Shown: positions 35,989 through 47,984, counted from the stretch's first letter. The stretch: DNA of 64,000 nucleotides from Saccopteryx bilineata (GCF_036850765.1 NC_089491.1:183933520-183997519), one strand, 5' to 3'. Notes: generated by a model not told the origin, from the letters alone. A program made the numbers and translations.

Positions 35989-36818
35989 CACCATATGGTT
36001 TTTACCAACAAAGCCAAACTGAGTGTATTTCCAACCATTTAATCAGTAACAGGTACAGGGACGGTAGTTTTACAAGTTAAAATATTGCCATTTTTCTCCC
36101 TTGTAACAACCAAATTTATAAAGCATTCCTCACCGTGGTGAAGAATCTATACCTGAACTGAAAAGGAAATAAGACAGATTTTTCATCTTCTCCTGCCTAT
36201 GTCCAGAACTCAAATCCTGTAGGTTGCAGGCTAAAAGGCTAGTCACTGCTGACTTGGTTCTTATTCCTTGAAGGGCAAAGGTCTCCTGCAACTATATATA
36301 ATGCAAGTGACTTCCTACAAGAATCTGAAATACTGACTATTCAATTGTGCAGTGAGGTGAAGAGGTGGGGGGAGGGCACTGACATCAGGCCTTAGGAGTT
36401 ACTGGTTTTATTCACATCTATCATCTTGGGTCAAACAGTAACCTAAACACAACAGGTGACAAAACCTAGCTGCTAAAATTGGCACTGTCACAAAGCATTC
36501 CTGGAGAACAGGACTGATGTGACTGAAAAAGTTCTGACACTAGTCCTTTAAGAAGCCCTGGTTCATTTTCTGAGTGGTCACAGACAGGACTGGCTATGCA
36601 GCTTTCTCAAGATGAAGAAGGATCAAGATAAGATACAGTAAGGGTGCCACATGGCAAGCCTGCCTCTGCCAGAATGCACAGTATGAAAAGCTGTGGTCAG
36701 AGGTCACCTTCGTCCCAAGCCACGTGCTGCACCAGCACCCCAAGGACAGATGAGGAAAAGAGAAGCAGCGCCCTCCAAGAAGCTTCCAGTATTTGATACA
36801 ACGGTTGACTTCCTTGTT

Positions 36819-37163
36819 TTTGGTGTGTTTTTGTTGTTGTTGTTGTTTTGTTTTTGTTTTTTTACAGAGACAGAGAGAGTCAGAGAGAGGGATAGTTAGG
36901 GACAGATGGGAGCGGAGAGAGATGAGAAGCATCAATCATTAGTTTTTCATTGCGACACCTTAGTTGTTCATTGATTGCCTTGACCGCGGGCCTTCAGCAG
37001 ATCTAGTAACCCTTTGCTGAAGCCAGCGACCTTGGGTCCAAGCTGGTGAGCTTTGCTCAAACCAGATGAGCCCGTGCTCAAGCTGGCGACCTCGGGGTCT
37101 CGAACCTGGGTCTTCCACATCCCAGTCCGACGCTCTATCCACTGCGCCACCGCCTGGTCAGGC
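36819..37163 (-). mobile_element. Type B SINE, reverse orientation
   Basis: 12-bp duplication GACTTCCTTGTT at 36807-36818 and 37164-37175, with a TTG-rich tail. Confidence 0.93.
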
Positions 37164-38885
37164 GACTTCCTTGTTGAAAATATTTTTTCCCTACTTATGT
37201 TAGTCTATATATATTTTTTACCAATACCTACTTCTTCCTGGAAACAAGTACTGCTTATTTGGGCTTGATGTTTCTGAATATTTTTAACTGACTGGTCCTT
37301 TCAGATAGAAATCAACATTCCACCACCCTACCTAATGTTATTTAGAACATCAAAATAAATGAGATATTGTATATCTCTACGGTCATATAATTTGTGACGA
37401 CAAATGTACCTAAATATAACAATCTGATCTATTACTTCTAGACCCCCATGGTGTCCAGAACAATGCCGTTTATAAAATATTAGTTCAATCTATACTAGTG
37501 GTTGAGAAGGGCATGAGGAGGTGGGGTGGGAGCTACATCTCATCAGTGAAGCAGAGCTGAGGTTAAGGTGCTGGGCTTGGGAAAGCTTCAAGAATTAAGA
37601 GAGAGAGAAAGCAAGAAAGCCACACAGCTGAAATGACTGGATCGTATTTAATGCCAAGTTTCCCTATTATACAGGATCAGAATGGCACATAACCTGCAAG
37701 ACCGGAAGAACACTTAGAAACAGCAAAGCTAGAAAGTGGCTGGCTATTGTGAGGGAAAAAAATCAGGAACGGCTGGAAAGCCTGAGAAGGAACCAGCAAG
37801 ATCAGGCCACCAAGATAAGGAAGTCAGCTGCATGTTGGGTGTCCCCAAAACCCAAAGTTTACCTTTAAACAATGCCTCTCAAAGGGATTGTCTTCTAATA
37901 TTGAGAGGGACAGGAAAGAAAAAGTATTTTATATGAGCTGGCTATGGCCTTCTAAGCCATTACATCGAAAGCACACTGTGTAATTTCTGTGTTAGGGCTT
38001 CGGAAGCTCACCCCAAGCAACTGAATGGCTAAGTCTTGCACTGTATCTATGACACTGGAGTAAATTTCTTCTTAAGTCCCTCATTGAGCAAAGAAAAGCT
38101 AAGCATATATTTCTGTAATCAGAGTTAACGTAATACATCATTCACACAGAGACAGTATTAATGATTACTCTGGGCCAACAGGCATCAACTGGCTTAGCTG
38201 CTAGCAGGGCAGGAAGTAGGGCCACCCCACCAAGCACCATGAAAACCCAAGAATAAGTATGTCGTTTAATAAGGCCACACACAGTGCAAGGTCCAGGTGG
38301 GCCTCTGGGTCCAGGTGAGACCATCTGGGAAAAAACTCACATGTCAAAAGGAAGCTGAGAGGTGGACTGGATTGAGGAATAAGAGAGAGCCTTAAAGCCA
38401 CAGATCTGCAGTATGGCACACCAGATCCGCCACAGGTGGGCTCCAGACCGCCTCTCCAGTCCACCTTCCGTTATCCTCACCTTTGAAATCTACCTTCTAA
38501 CCATGGTGGACACCAGCTTGTTGCCTGTGGCCCATCTGAGTTCTCTCTCCAACATTTTTCACGCAAATGGTTTCCTCTGCTTTCCTCCTACACACCCCTG
38601 CCTCCACTGGGCCTCACTTATCCAGGGAAGCTTCCACACCTGACTCTTTTAATCACACCACTACATCATCCTGTGTTTCTCTTCTCCAGGTCCTTCCCAT
38701 TTATAGCTTACTTAATGCCCAGCTTTGCCTCACTTGATTTGGTCAATGTTCTTTCCCCCGTTAGGCCTGGCATGCAGTTACTTGTCAATAAACACAGGGG
38801 TGGGCAAAAGTAGGCTTACAGTTTTCTGTATGGAAAATAATGCACTAGTTGATAAAGAATAATACTAGAATCAAATCTGTTTCAC

Positions 38886-39899
38886 TGTTGGTCAAATAAG
38901 TTTGTAAATATGATATATAGGTTTGCTCGCTTATAGTTTGCAAGGTGTGGGAGATAGGCTGTAAGCAGGCAGGGTTGTTATACCCTAAGGCTTAGTGTTT
39001 TTGTTTTTTGGGTTTTTTTGTTTGTTTGTTTTTTACAGAGACAGAGAGAGTCAAAGAAAGGGCCAGATAGGGACAGGCAGACAGGAACGGAGAGAGATGA
39101 GAAGCATCAATCATTAATTTTTCGTTGTGACACCCACCTTAGTTCATTGATTGCTTTCTCATATGTGCCTTGACTGTGGGCCTTCAGCAGACTGAGTAAC
39201 CCCTTGCTTGAGCCAGCGACCTTGGGTCCAAGCTGGTGAGCTTTGCTCAAACCAGATGAGCCCACACTCAAGCTGGTGACCTCAGGGTCTCAAGCCTGGG
39301 TCCTCTGCATCTCAGTCCAACGCTCTATCCACAGCGCCACCACCCAGTCAGGCCCTAAGGCTTAGTTTTAAGACTAAGCCTTTCCCACCCTAAGTGACTT
39401 TGTATCAGAGACTTCCTTGTTTGTATATTGGATTAAAGGTTTTGATTTCTACACTATAAAACGGGGCAGACCGGGAGCTTGCTCTCTCTTGGTTCCTGAG
39501 ATTAGCTTTAGAGAGGAGAGCAGATAAAGGAGAGCAGAGAAAGACCATGTGAAGGAGAGGAGAAGCAGCCAAGTTGGCGGAGTGCTGAAGGAGAAGCCAG
39601 TTAGTGCAGAGTTTGTGCAGAGAGAAGGAGATGGGGAACAGAAATGAATAAGGCTGGTGAGGTAGAAAACTTTGATTCTAGGAAACTTGGATAAGTCAGT
39701 GGCTTTGGGAGCCCTAAATGGAAAGGGAAGTGTTTTCCCACTCTGTATTTCTTGCCCGCTGGGTGGAAGCTAGGATTAAAGCTAATAATGGCCCACCGGT
39801 TCTTGGCTCTGTTGTTTCATTACTATCTGTCCGAATCAAATGTGAACCTACACGGGCCAGGTGGCTGTGATGGTGGCCGTGGCTACTGGCTTTTTTACA
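38886..39899 (+). mobile_element. Solo LTR, family 1, split by a SINE
   Basis: TGTTGGTCAAATAAG to TTTTTTACA with a perfect 5-bp duplication TTCAC (38881-38885 and 39900-39904). TATA-like CACTATAAAAC is near 39450, and GGATTAAAGC lies near 39772. The SINE at 38997-39352 interrupts it. This is the best-dated intact solo LTR of the family here. Confidence 0.92.
38997..39352 (-). mobile_element. Type B SINE nested in the LTR
   Basis: Perfect 14-bp duplication CCCTAAGGCTTAGT at 38983-38996 and 39353-39366. Confidence 0.94.
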
Positions 39900-41608
39900 T
39901 TCACATACTCAGAACTGGAAACCTGCTTTTGCCTACCTCTGTATTTGTGTGTACTTGAATGAACTACACAGAAAAATGAAACTATTTTTTGCTGATAATT
40001 AAGTTTCCAAGATAAATTTCAGGTAATCAAACTGGCTTGTTAAAAGCTGAAAAAATATAAACAACAAGAATGAGGCTCCTGTTACTAAGTATCTTTCTGA
40101 ATGGGCCTCTCATTTCAAGCAGAGTTGTAGATGGTAACACTGAGCCATTAACAGGCAGAAAAGCCTGAGGCTCTGCAGAGGCCTGACACAATGTGACACT
40201 GGCCTCTGGTGGATAAAACTGAGAATACAGCAGAGTTCCAAGTAACAGTAGACCATGTCACCGCACTGGCAATGGCTGAAAAATGAAAAACCCCAAATTT
40301 CTTTTGCTTTTCGCGTTTCTCCCATTAGGGCTATAAGCCCATGGTCAAACTTTTACCTCAAATATAAGCATTCTGAACACCAGTGTCTAGACACACTCAT
40401 TCACATCAGAGCTTCCCATGATAGCTGGAGAGTGAGAACTGTTAAGAACTAAATAAACCTCAGCAGGAGTCAATTTTACTACCTTGATTCCATTTTTCCT
40501 AATTCAGCTTTTCCAGCCTCGTGGTGTTCTTCTCAGGACTGGAGACTCCCAGACACTCCTAAGATAAAGGGGCATTTTAAACCACCTGCTGCTCACAGGG
40601 AAAATGTTATCTGTGTGACAGGAGAGAGACACTGGGACCAAAAAAGGGATGAGTTCAAGTGAAGAACGGGTGTAAGTTTGAGGGGCAAATATATGAGTTA
40701 TTTTTGCTTAATAAACAAATCAGATGATGCTGTGTAATATTATTTACTCATCAGCGCACCTCCGATTCCACCTACTCGCCTTACTCAAGTCCTACTCTAT
40801 CTTTACATATCTCTTCCTCTTTATCCGCCTGCAGGCTGCTGCTCGCTCCACGGAGAAACTAGTTAGAACCCAAACCACTGACTCAGTGCAAGTGATCTCA
40901 GAGAGGGGAGAGGAGGGAGCAGAGCAGCCCCCACCTTCCTTGCAGTCTCAACAGGCACAGGAACAGCAGCGAGGCTGATAGGGAAGGAGGCTGAAGTCAT
41001 TGATCAGACACATTCAAATTTAAATGTATTGAATACAAACAAATCCCTGTTTCCAAGCAAAACAATGAGTCTTGGATATTGGCCGGTACTTTTTTTTTTT
41101 TTTTTTTAAAGCAGTGAGCACCACCTTGCCAATCATGGTAAAAGAGCTCTTCTCAGATCAGATTTGTAAAAGGGGGGTCACTTTGAGCACTGTACTAAAG
41201 CTCTGTTTCTCCAAACATCTGGAACCCATACACATGCACAGACCAGATGGCAACCATGCTCATTTCAATTAAGTGGAAATGAACCAGCTGGCATTAATAT
41301 GCGCCTGCCGAAAGGCAAGCAGTAATGCATACATTTATTTAATAAGCTTGTTGCCTCACACACTACCCCTCACTTTCATCTTTTTAATTTTGGCCAGAAT
41401 GCAATGCCAGGAACTCGACGTTGCTGCCAACTCCTACTGAGAATGGAAACCATATCATAAAAGGGAGACATCACAGTGGAGCCAGGTGGAACCACGCAAC
41501 AAGTGGACAGGTCAGAGACACGCCCTACCAGGGAACCTTCAAGAAGTAGGGGTTTGGCCCAAGTGCCCTCCCTGCCACTGGGGCCCTGGACTCTTCAGCC
41601 CCACCTAC

Positions 41609-41953
41609 CATTTCTTTGAATGCACTCTCAAGAGCCCCGATGACCAGACACTCGTGTGGAATCTTCTTCTGTGTGAAGAAGCGCGTGGGCGGGGTGCTGG
41701 GGGAGCCTGGGGTGCCCACCCCTCCACGGAGCGAGGCAGCGCGAGTCAGGGTGCGGCCGCTGGCAGATGTGTTCTCGGGTTCCTCGCCCAGGCAGGTAGG
41801 CGGGAGGACGGCCGAGTTCTTCAGGATCTCCACGATGTCCTGCAGCTGCGCCGTGACGTGGTGCTGCAGCAGGCGCGCCGCCACCACTGCGGCCCCGGAC
41901 CCCGCGTGACCATCAAACAGAGACCAGTAGTGGCAGGAAACACCTTCTGATTC
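41609..41953 (-). CDS. PPM1H: PPM1H internal coding exon (PP2C phosphatase, FDGHAG exon)
   Basis: This is an internal exon of PPM1H, a metal-dependent PP2C-family serine/threonine phosphatase. Seen: an open frame of 115 codons (345 bp, phase 0 at both ends) from ESEGVSCHYWS to ALESAFKEM. It is preceded by a pyrimidine-rich tract and a CAG acceptor (AG at 41955-41954) and followed by a GTAGGT donor (41608-41603). The LFDGHAGSG segment is the PP2C motif whose Asp and Gly bind the catalytic Mn/Mg pair. Downstream come an LPPTCLGEEPENT stretch and a Ser/Thr/Pro-rich insert (TRAASLRGGVG, GSPSTPPTRFF), typical of the PPM1H/J/M subgroup. It corresponds to about residues 138-252 of the roughly 514-residue mammalian protein, from memory. 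The open frame runs past both splice sites into intron (to 42043 and 41525), so those extensions are not coding. The frame is intact, and identity is near certain from the residue match. Confidence 0.96.
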
Positions 41954-44309
41954 CTGGTGGGAGAGGGTGACAGGGAGGCGTGAGAGCCGCAGTAGCCACT
42001 GTCCCCTGGCTGTCTGTCTTTGGTCTGCACACAGTGAGGTCAAAACAGATACTCAGGGAAGGGTCCCCATATTTGTCACCGCTGTGACCACCACCCAAGG
42101 GATGAAGCGGTCCCTGCCTCTCCAGGGGGTTGGAGGGACCTCAAATTACCACGTGCTCAGTTACCACCTGGGGAGGGGCAAGCTCTACTTTAATTTGATG
42201 TGTAGGTGTTTGAGGTGAAACTCCAAACAGATGTGTTTAGAAATCCAGCTTTTATATCTACTTCTCAACTGGAGTCTTTGGAGAAAGGCCCTTTTTCCCA
42301 AGTTCTTCAAGGGAAAATAAGTAGACTCATTTTCCTGCTTTAGGGTCCTTCCACTCTCACTTAACGGCATCATCTTCTTGGGTCTCGATCCTGAATTTTT
42401 AAAACATGTGCTTCCCTGAGACACCCAGTTTAGTCCAGGCTTTATAAGATGCCACCAATTCACATCATCACCATCCATTGACGCAGTGAGGAACCTCAGC
42501 GCATTCCCAGACCTTTTCATCTCTTTACTGGGAAGAAAATAAAGATGCCACCAATTCAAATCTTCTTTTCCCGTTTCCTTCCTCCCCCCAGGTTCACAGC
42601 TGTCGCTCAGCACCTGCTTCCCCTCCCACCCTGAAGCTACCCTTAAAACCACGCTCCCTTCCCTCCCATGGACTTAGTACCTGCCAGCTGATTCTTAGAT
42701 AATTTCAGGATGAACAGTTTTAAAAACCACGTTTGAATCACACATGTCTAAAATCTTAGTGGGGGGCAGGGAGGGGGCAGAGAGAAGAGAAGCTCAATTA
42801 TGATATAGCTGTAGGAGAAAGATATTAAATACTGAAATTAAATAGGTAAGGTTCATACAGCATCCACTTCTGACTGCTAGGCTTATCTATTCTGCAATAA
42901 ATACTGGGTTCTTTTTAGAGCGGAAGCCATCAAATAAAGTGTTTTTGGTCCATGTAATGCGGGTGGTCATAGCCAGGCAGGTTCACAACAGTGGATTCGG
43001 GCAAATGGTAGAGGAACTGCAGAACTGGAAAGCATAGGATCATTTCTCTTTATTAGAGTCTTCCAATGGCAGGGGAGCAAATAGGCAGAGGAGTAAATAG
43101 GTAGGGAAAAACTTCTCCCGTTAGCAGGTGAACAAAGCAAAATCACCCCTCGAAGCGGCAGGCAAGCCAACAGGAAAACAGCCACTCCCAGTGACCCAGT
43201 GACGCTCAAGCAATCTCAGAAAACTGCCTTGAGGGAAAACACCATAGCCCTGTGTATGCTACACACGTGGCTCTGCCATGTGCCCATGCACCCATCATGC
43301 AAAGTGCCAGCGAGCAAGCCTAACACAGCTGTTTCCCTACAGTCCATCTTATTTTTTTATTTGGAATTTATTTAATATACAACATTGTGTAAATTTAAGG
43401 TGTGCAATATGTTGACTTGATACATTTATATGTTGTAATATGATTACCACTATAGCAATAGGTAGGACCTCTATCACATCATGCAATTGTTTTACTCTTT
43501 GTGGTTAGCATAACTGAGACCCAATCTTTTAGCAAGTGTGAATATTATAATACAATATTGATTCTATATTTACCATATTATGCATTATATCTCATTGCAA
43601 GTTTGTCTCCTTAAACAACATCTCTCCTACCCCCTACCCCGGTAACCACCATTTTAGGTCTTAGAATGGTGCTGGAAGGTACTGTATAGTTATGGTGACA
43701 TATATCATTACTCTATTTGTGCCCTTTAATACTTTTTAACTCAATTCTGTGCTAGGTGCTAAGAGATCAAGTAGTAGGTTTCTTTGTTTTGGTTTTTGTT
43801 TGTTGTTTTTTGTCAAATATTTATTGAGCACTCTTTACATGACACACAAAAAAGTAGGCAGTGGGGATAAGACTGGATAAAAGAGACATCAGATATGGAC
43901 TAATATTAATAATCCAGCAGGAGGGGGCTAGACACTGATCAAAAAATCACACAAATAAACAGAATATGAAAATTTGGGTGAGGACTACAAGAAGAGGTTC
44001 TTAGAGCTGTGAGGCCAGCCTGCAGAGGGGCACAATGGAGGCAGCTTCCTGAAGACATGAGGACCAGGATGCCTGAAAGGAAACAAGATAAGGCAAGAAG
44101 GGGAGAGAACGCTGAGCAGCCATAAGAGCAGGTACAAAGGCCCTGTGGTAGGAAGATGCCTGATGAGTAAGAGGAAACTGAACCATTGCCACGTGATTCA
44201 AAAGGGAACTGAGGGAGGAGAGGAGGGGGCTGAGATCACAGTTGAGACGGAAGTAGCAGCTAAACCACTCAGTCCTGCCAAGACTTGAAGAACTTTGGCT
44301 TTAGCCTAA
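41954..44309. other. PPM1H: PPM1H upstream intron, left part
   Basis: Intron upstream of the FDGHAG exon. It holds a reverse L1 3' end at 43340-43670. The preceding PPM1H exon (expected to end with ...LKENS) was not found here or farther right. Confidence 0.65.
43340..43670 (-). mobile_element. L1 3' end, reverse orientation
   Basis: Recognisable L1 3'UTR, reversed: tttatttggaatttatttaa, ggtgtgcaatatgttgac, catatgatgcaattg-like and ccggtaaccaccatt. Confidence 0.72.
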
Positions 44310-44635
44310 TGTTGAAAAAATGGCTATGTTAGGCTTGCTTGCTTGTACTTTGCCTGTTTAGTGCGTGAACACGTGGGAGAGCCTATGTGTATAGTCTATG
44401 TAAGGCTATGGGTGCTTGCCCTCAGTGCAGATTGACAACTGACTGCCTGCTGCCACCATGAAGGGCCGTTTTACTGTTTGTTTGCTTGCTGCCATGAAAA
44501 GAGGTTTTCCCCTGCCAGTTTGCTCGTCATTGTAAGACTATTAAACAGGAATGGCCCAATGCTTGTTGGCTCCAGAGTTTCTCTGTCAGCCCAAATCCAA
44601 TGTGGACCTACCTGGCCTCAGCCACTGACATTACA
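44310..44635 (+). repeat. 5' LTR, family 2
   Basis: TGTTGAAAAAATGGC to GACATTACA, 326 bp. Its end (gtggacctacctggcc) resembles the end of family 1 LTRs, so the two families are related. An ATTAAA signal lies near 44539. Confidence 0.85.
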
Positions 44636-44968
44636 TCTGGGAAAGTGGGCAGGATTCAGATCACACAGGTATGGAGCCCCAATACTCTTGAAGGGTGGGA
44701 TAGAGGAGTGGTTCTCCAGCATATGGTTCCCTGTAGCTATCCTTTTGGGGGCCACTAGCTGGGTGTTTACTACAGCCCTGTGAGAAGAAACCGAGAGCTC
44801 TGTGCAAGAGGCTGCCCAAGGTCAAAAGCTCCAGGATAAGTTGCTGACTGAGCATCAACAACGACATGAGCTGGAACGGTCACTGGAGGAAGAGTGCAGA
44901 TTTGAGAACTGAAGTTCAGACTACAGGCTGAGAAACAGTGATGGCTTGAACTGAAACAAGCACTAGAG

Positions 44969-45201
44969 CCGTGATGGCGAACCGTTTTATAAAAACCACC
45001 CACTTTTGCAGTGCTGGTCTACCTGGTCCCTCCTGCCCACTAGTGGGCATTCCAGCCTTCATGGTGGGCCAATCACGGCGCCGTTTGGTTGCTCCGCTAC
45101 GCCCACTGTGAAACATGGAACGCCCAGTAGTGGGCAGGAGGGACCAGGTTGACCAGCACTGCAAAAGTGGGTGGTTTTTATAAAACGGTTCGCCATCACA
45201 G
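44969..45201 (+). mobile_element. Palindromic hAT element (GATGGCGAACCG ends)
   Basis: Two arms of about 80 bp are near-perfect inverted copies around a 60-bp centre. A perfect 8-bp duplication CACTAGAG lies at 44961-44968 and 45202-45209. A transcript could fold into a long hairpin. Confidence 0.93.
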
Positions 45202-45434
45202 CACTAGAGAAGGAGGCTGACTAGTTTTGAGAGCTGCAGTGTGAAATGCAGGCTGAACACCAATGACACTTGGAACTGGAACAATCTCTAGAGAAGAAAT
45301 TATGGGTTTGCGAACTGCAATTTGCCCTGGAACCTGAACATTGGCAGCTACAGCTGTTAGAGAAACAACTGCAGGTTCAAGAGCTCAAGAATCAGCTTCA
45401 GGCTGAGAGCTGGCAGCCATAGGAGCCAAAATGG

Positions 45435-46103
45435 TTGCTATGGAAGGAGCAGGAGCAGCACCTGTGCCAGCAGAGTGGCTCTGAGTCAAGAGCAAGTGGT
45501 TCCAAGTCCTCTTCTTATGAGCAGGAAGATTACACTGAAACTGTCGTCCATAGACTCAGAGTCCAGCTGGTGGTCATTAAGAATGTAAAAACCCAGCAGC
45601 CAAGAGTGCCTCAGGGCAGGCACAACCCGCTCCACACTGAATACACTGTGGTGCGACCCTATACCCAGACAGGGTTGATGGAATTAGGGGCAAAATTCAG
45701 GCAGAAACCCACCAAGTCCCTTGCAGCCTAGTTGCTGTGGTTGTGGGACATATGGGTGGATGGCATCGTGCTCTCCCGAACAGAGATGGAGAAACTGGCC
45801 ACTATTACCATCTGTTCCTCCTTGAGGCAGCATCTTCAGAACTGCCATGACAACCCAGGAAACCATACCCTATTAGAGTGCATGATGGCTGCCATTGGTA
45901 TGGTCTGGCAGAATGCTGGAGACTTGCCAGGGGCAGTGAGTCAGTGGCAGTCGTATACTGAGCTGCAACAAGTCCTTTGGGAAGTAGGTATGAGGAATGC
46001 TGCTTTCAACCTGAGGTCCCATGGGGCAGATGAGGAACTGTTTACAGCAGGAATGAAGATCTTATTCTCTGTAGCACCCCATCAACCCTTTTTGGTTCAC
46101 TAG
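45435..46103 (+). pseudogene. Decayed retroviral gag-like reading frame
   Basis: One frame runs from 45435 to 46103 with a single internal TAG at 45729-45731, between LAA and LLWLWD. The segment with FRQKPTKSLAA and LLWLWDIWVDGI, followed by EMEKLATITI, resembles the capsid-like region of class III (ERV-L-type) gag proteins as I remember them. Upstream sequence encodes Gln/Glu-rich coiled-coil-like text with further stops. No zinc knuckle or pol is seen. Non-functional. Confidence 0.6.
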
Positions 46104-46315
46104 TGGTTCACTAACAACCTATCAGTGCAGTTACACAGATGGTGGCAGATTTGAGGGAGGTGGAGGCAGCACTAAACCATAAGGATATGCAGGCTGTTGC
46201 CATGCTGTCCCCCTTCCCCCATGATTAACAAGAGAAACTGGTCTATAAAGGTTATCCAAATACAGATATTGGTAGATTTGATTGTGGCCAGGGCAGATAT
46301 CTAATCCTTTTAGAG

Positions 46316-46459
46316 CTTTGGTGTGCCAATTGTGGTGCCATTTGGTTGTTCTGCTACCGCCCACCATGAAAGCTGGAATGCCCACTAGTGGGTGGGAGGG
46401 ACCAGGTTGACCAACACTGCAAAAGTGGGTGGTTTTTATAAAAAGGTTCGCCATCACAG
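46316..46459 (+). mobile_element. Partial copy of the palindromic hAT element
   Basis: Matches the right part of 44969-45201, from gccatttggttgttctgctacc to ggttcgccatcacag. The left arm is missing, so no duplication can be assigned. Confidence 0.85.
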
Positions 46460-47282
46460 GCCTAGGGACTTGTCTAATTGGGATAGGCAGGGAGCTGTAG
46501 GCCCCATGTGAAACTGGTAATCCACTGGTCCCCTTATAATGTGCAGCAGGTGTTGGCATTAGAAGATAATAGGTGCTTTTTTGCAGCAGCAGCAGCAGCA
46601 GCAGCTAAGAGAACTGTCAAGGCAGCACAGGCCTTGAATGTCTTTGACCCCACCAAGCCCTGTAAGCTTGCTGAGTGTTTTAGATGGGGCTTGAGTCAAC
46701 AGACAGTTTATGGAAAGGTGCTGAGGTCCTTATCAAAGAGCTGTATGGCTAGTTGCCTGTAATGGACCTTCACCTTGGGTGATTTGTACAGACAGCTGCA
46801 CTATCATGGACTGATTGATTATTGAGTGGAGTAATGGACTCCTGAAACAGGGATTGCAACTAGAGGGGGCACTGGCTCCCTTGCTGTATAGATACACTGT
46901 TGTAGACAGTAAAGAGAGATCCTGACAGGGGGCCTAGCACCTGAGGAGGCTCTCCTGCACCACGCTGCTGTTCCCATCCAGTTGCAGAGATGCACAAAGG
47001 ATACTTTCTTCAATGGATATGGTCCTCCCATCTACTGTGAGATAGGAGGCTAGAGGTGACCCTCTAGTTCACTCCCTGGTCAGAGTACTCAGGGAGACAT
47101 TGTGAAGGACACCTTTGTAATTATTGTCATTTTTAGTATAGCTTATGTCTTTGTAATTTGGTTGCTGTAGTTGGTACTGTTTCGTTTCTGTTCATGTAAT
47201 GTACCTCACTCTCCATACAGGGACCATCATGGAAGATACTTGACACACAGATTGTGAGGCAAGGAACCCTAACGGGGTGGAA

Positions 47283-47612
47283 TGTTGGAAAAACAGCTGT
47301 GTTAGGCTTGCTCGCTTGCACTTTGCATGACTAGTGTGTGAGCATGTGGCAGAGCCAAGTATGTATAGTTTAGGTAATGCTATGGGTGCTTACCCTCAGG
47401 GCAGATTGCGAATTGCCTGCCTGCTGCTGTGAGGGGCCGTTTTGCTGTTCATTTGCCTATTGCTATGAGAAGCGGTTTTCCCTGCTTGTTGGCTCATCTG
47501 CTGTTGTGAGACTAATAAATGGGAATGGCCCAATGCTTTCCAAATCCACAGTTCCTCTGCTGTCTGCCCAAACCCAGTGTGAACCTGCCTGGCCTTAGCC
47601 ACCAGCATTGCA
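47283..47612 (+). repeat. 3' LTR, family 2
   Basis: TGTTGGAAAAACAGC to CAGCATTGCA, 330 bp, with an AATAAA signal at 47514-47519. Collinear with the 5' LTR. Confidence 0.87.
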
Positions 47613-47984
47613 CTGGGTCACAGAAGCAACACCTGAAGCTGGAATAACCCTCTTGCAACGAAGGATGAAAGCTGTAATGAGCAGGGTGGTACAGGCAGTC
47701 AGGAGCCTGGCCCTTGACATCTGCTCAGGATGCCACACAGGCCCTGGACAGCCTACCTCTGGGTGTCCTGTCATACAGGCTTCACGACCCTTTGACAGCC
47801 ACTGTTGTTAGATTCTGTAACAGGAGCTGGGGACATAGAGAAGAAAGGATGTGCATGTGTATCTCGTGTCCTGAGATTTATGGCACGTGGGGCAGGAAGG
47901 AAGCATGTGAGGTAAGTAAGGCACAAGCACAGAAAAGAATGAGGAAGTAGAATAAAACTGAACCCCCAGAGAAAGGTGTGTGTG

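Larger units (their letters stand above)
29945..41608 (-). other. PPM1H: PPM1H intron between the two visible coding exons
   Basis: The 11,664-bp intron has a GTAGGT donor at its upstream (right) end and a CAG acceptor at its left end. It holds five B- or C-type SINEs, one solo LTR of an ERV1-like type, one SINE-split LTR, a MIR and purine-rich tracts, all described separately. Stretches without a named repeat (about 31.2-32.4, 32.8-35.6, 36.0-36.8, 37.2-38.8 and 39.9-41.6 kb) read as ordinary AT-rich intron with no supported gene. Confidence 0.85.
44310..47612 (+). mobile_element. Endogenous retrovirus-like element with two LTRs and a decayed gag-like interior
   Basis: Two direct LTRs (44310-44635 and 47283-47612) enclose 2,647 bp. 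A short purine tract, acggggtggaa, precedes the right LTR as expected of a polypurine tract. No reverse transcriptase, integrase or envelope region is recognisable. The interior is gag-like and degraded, with two hAT insertions. A target duplication is not visible (cctaa on the left, ctggg on the right). LTR divergence of very roughly a fifth by eye suggests an old insertion. Confidence 0.82.

Noticed and set aside
41525..42043. The full 172-codon frame around the PPM1H exon as one protein
   Set aside because: Only 41609-41953 is bounded by splice sites and matches PPM1H. The ends read into intron.
42185..42652. 155-codon minus frame next to the PPM1H exon
   Set aside because: It does not match the expected upstream PPM1H protein, and no splice sites fit.
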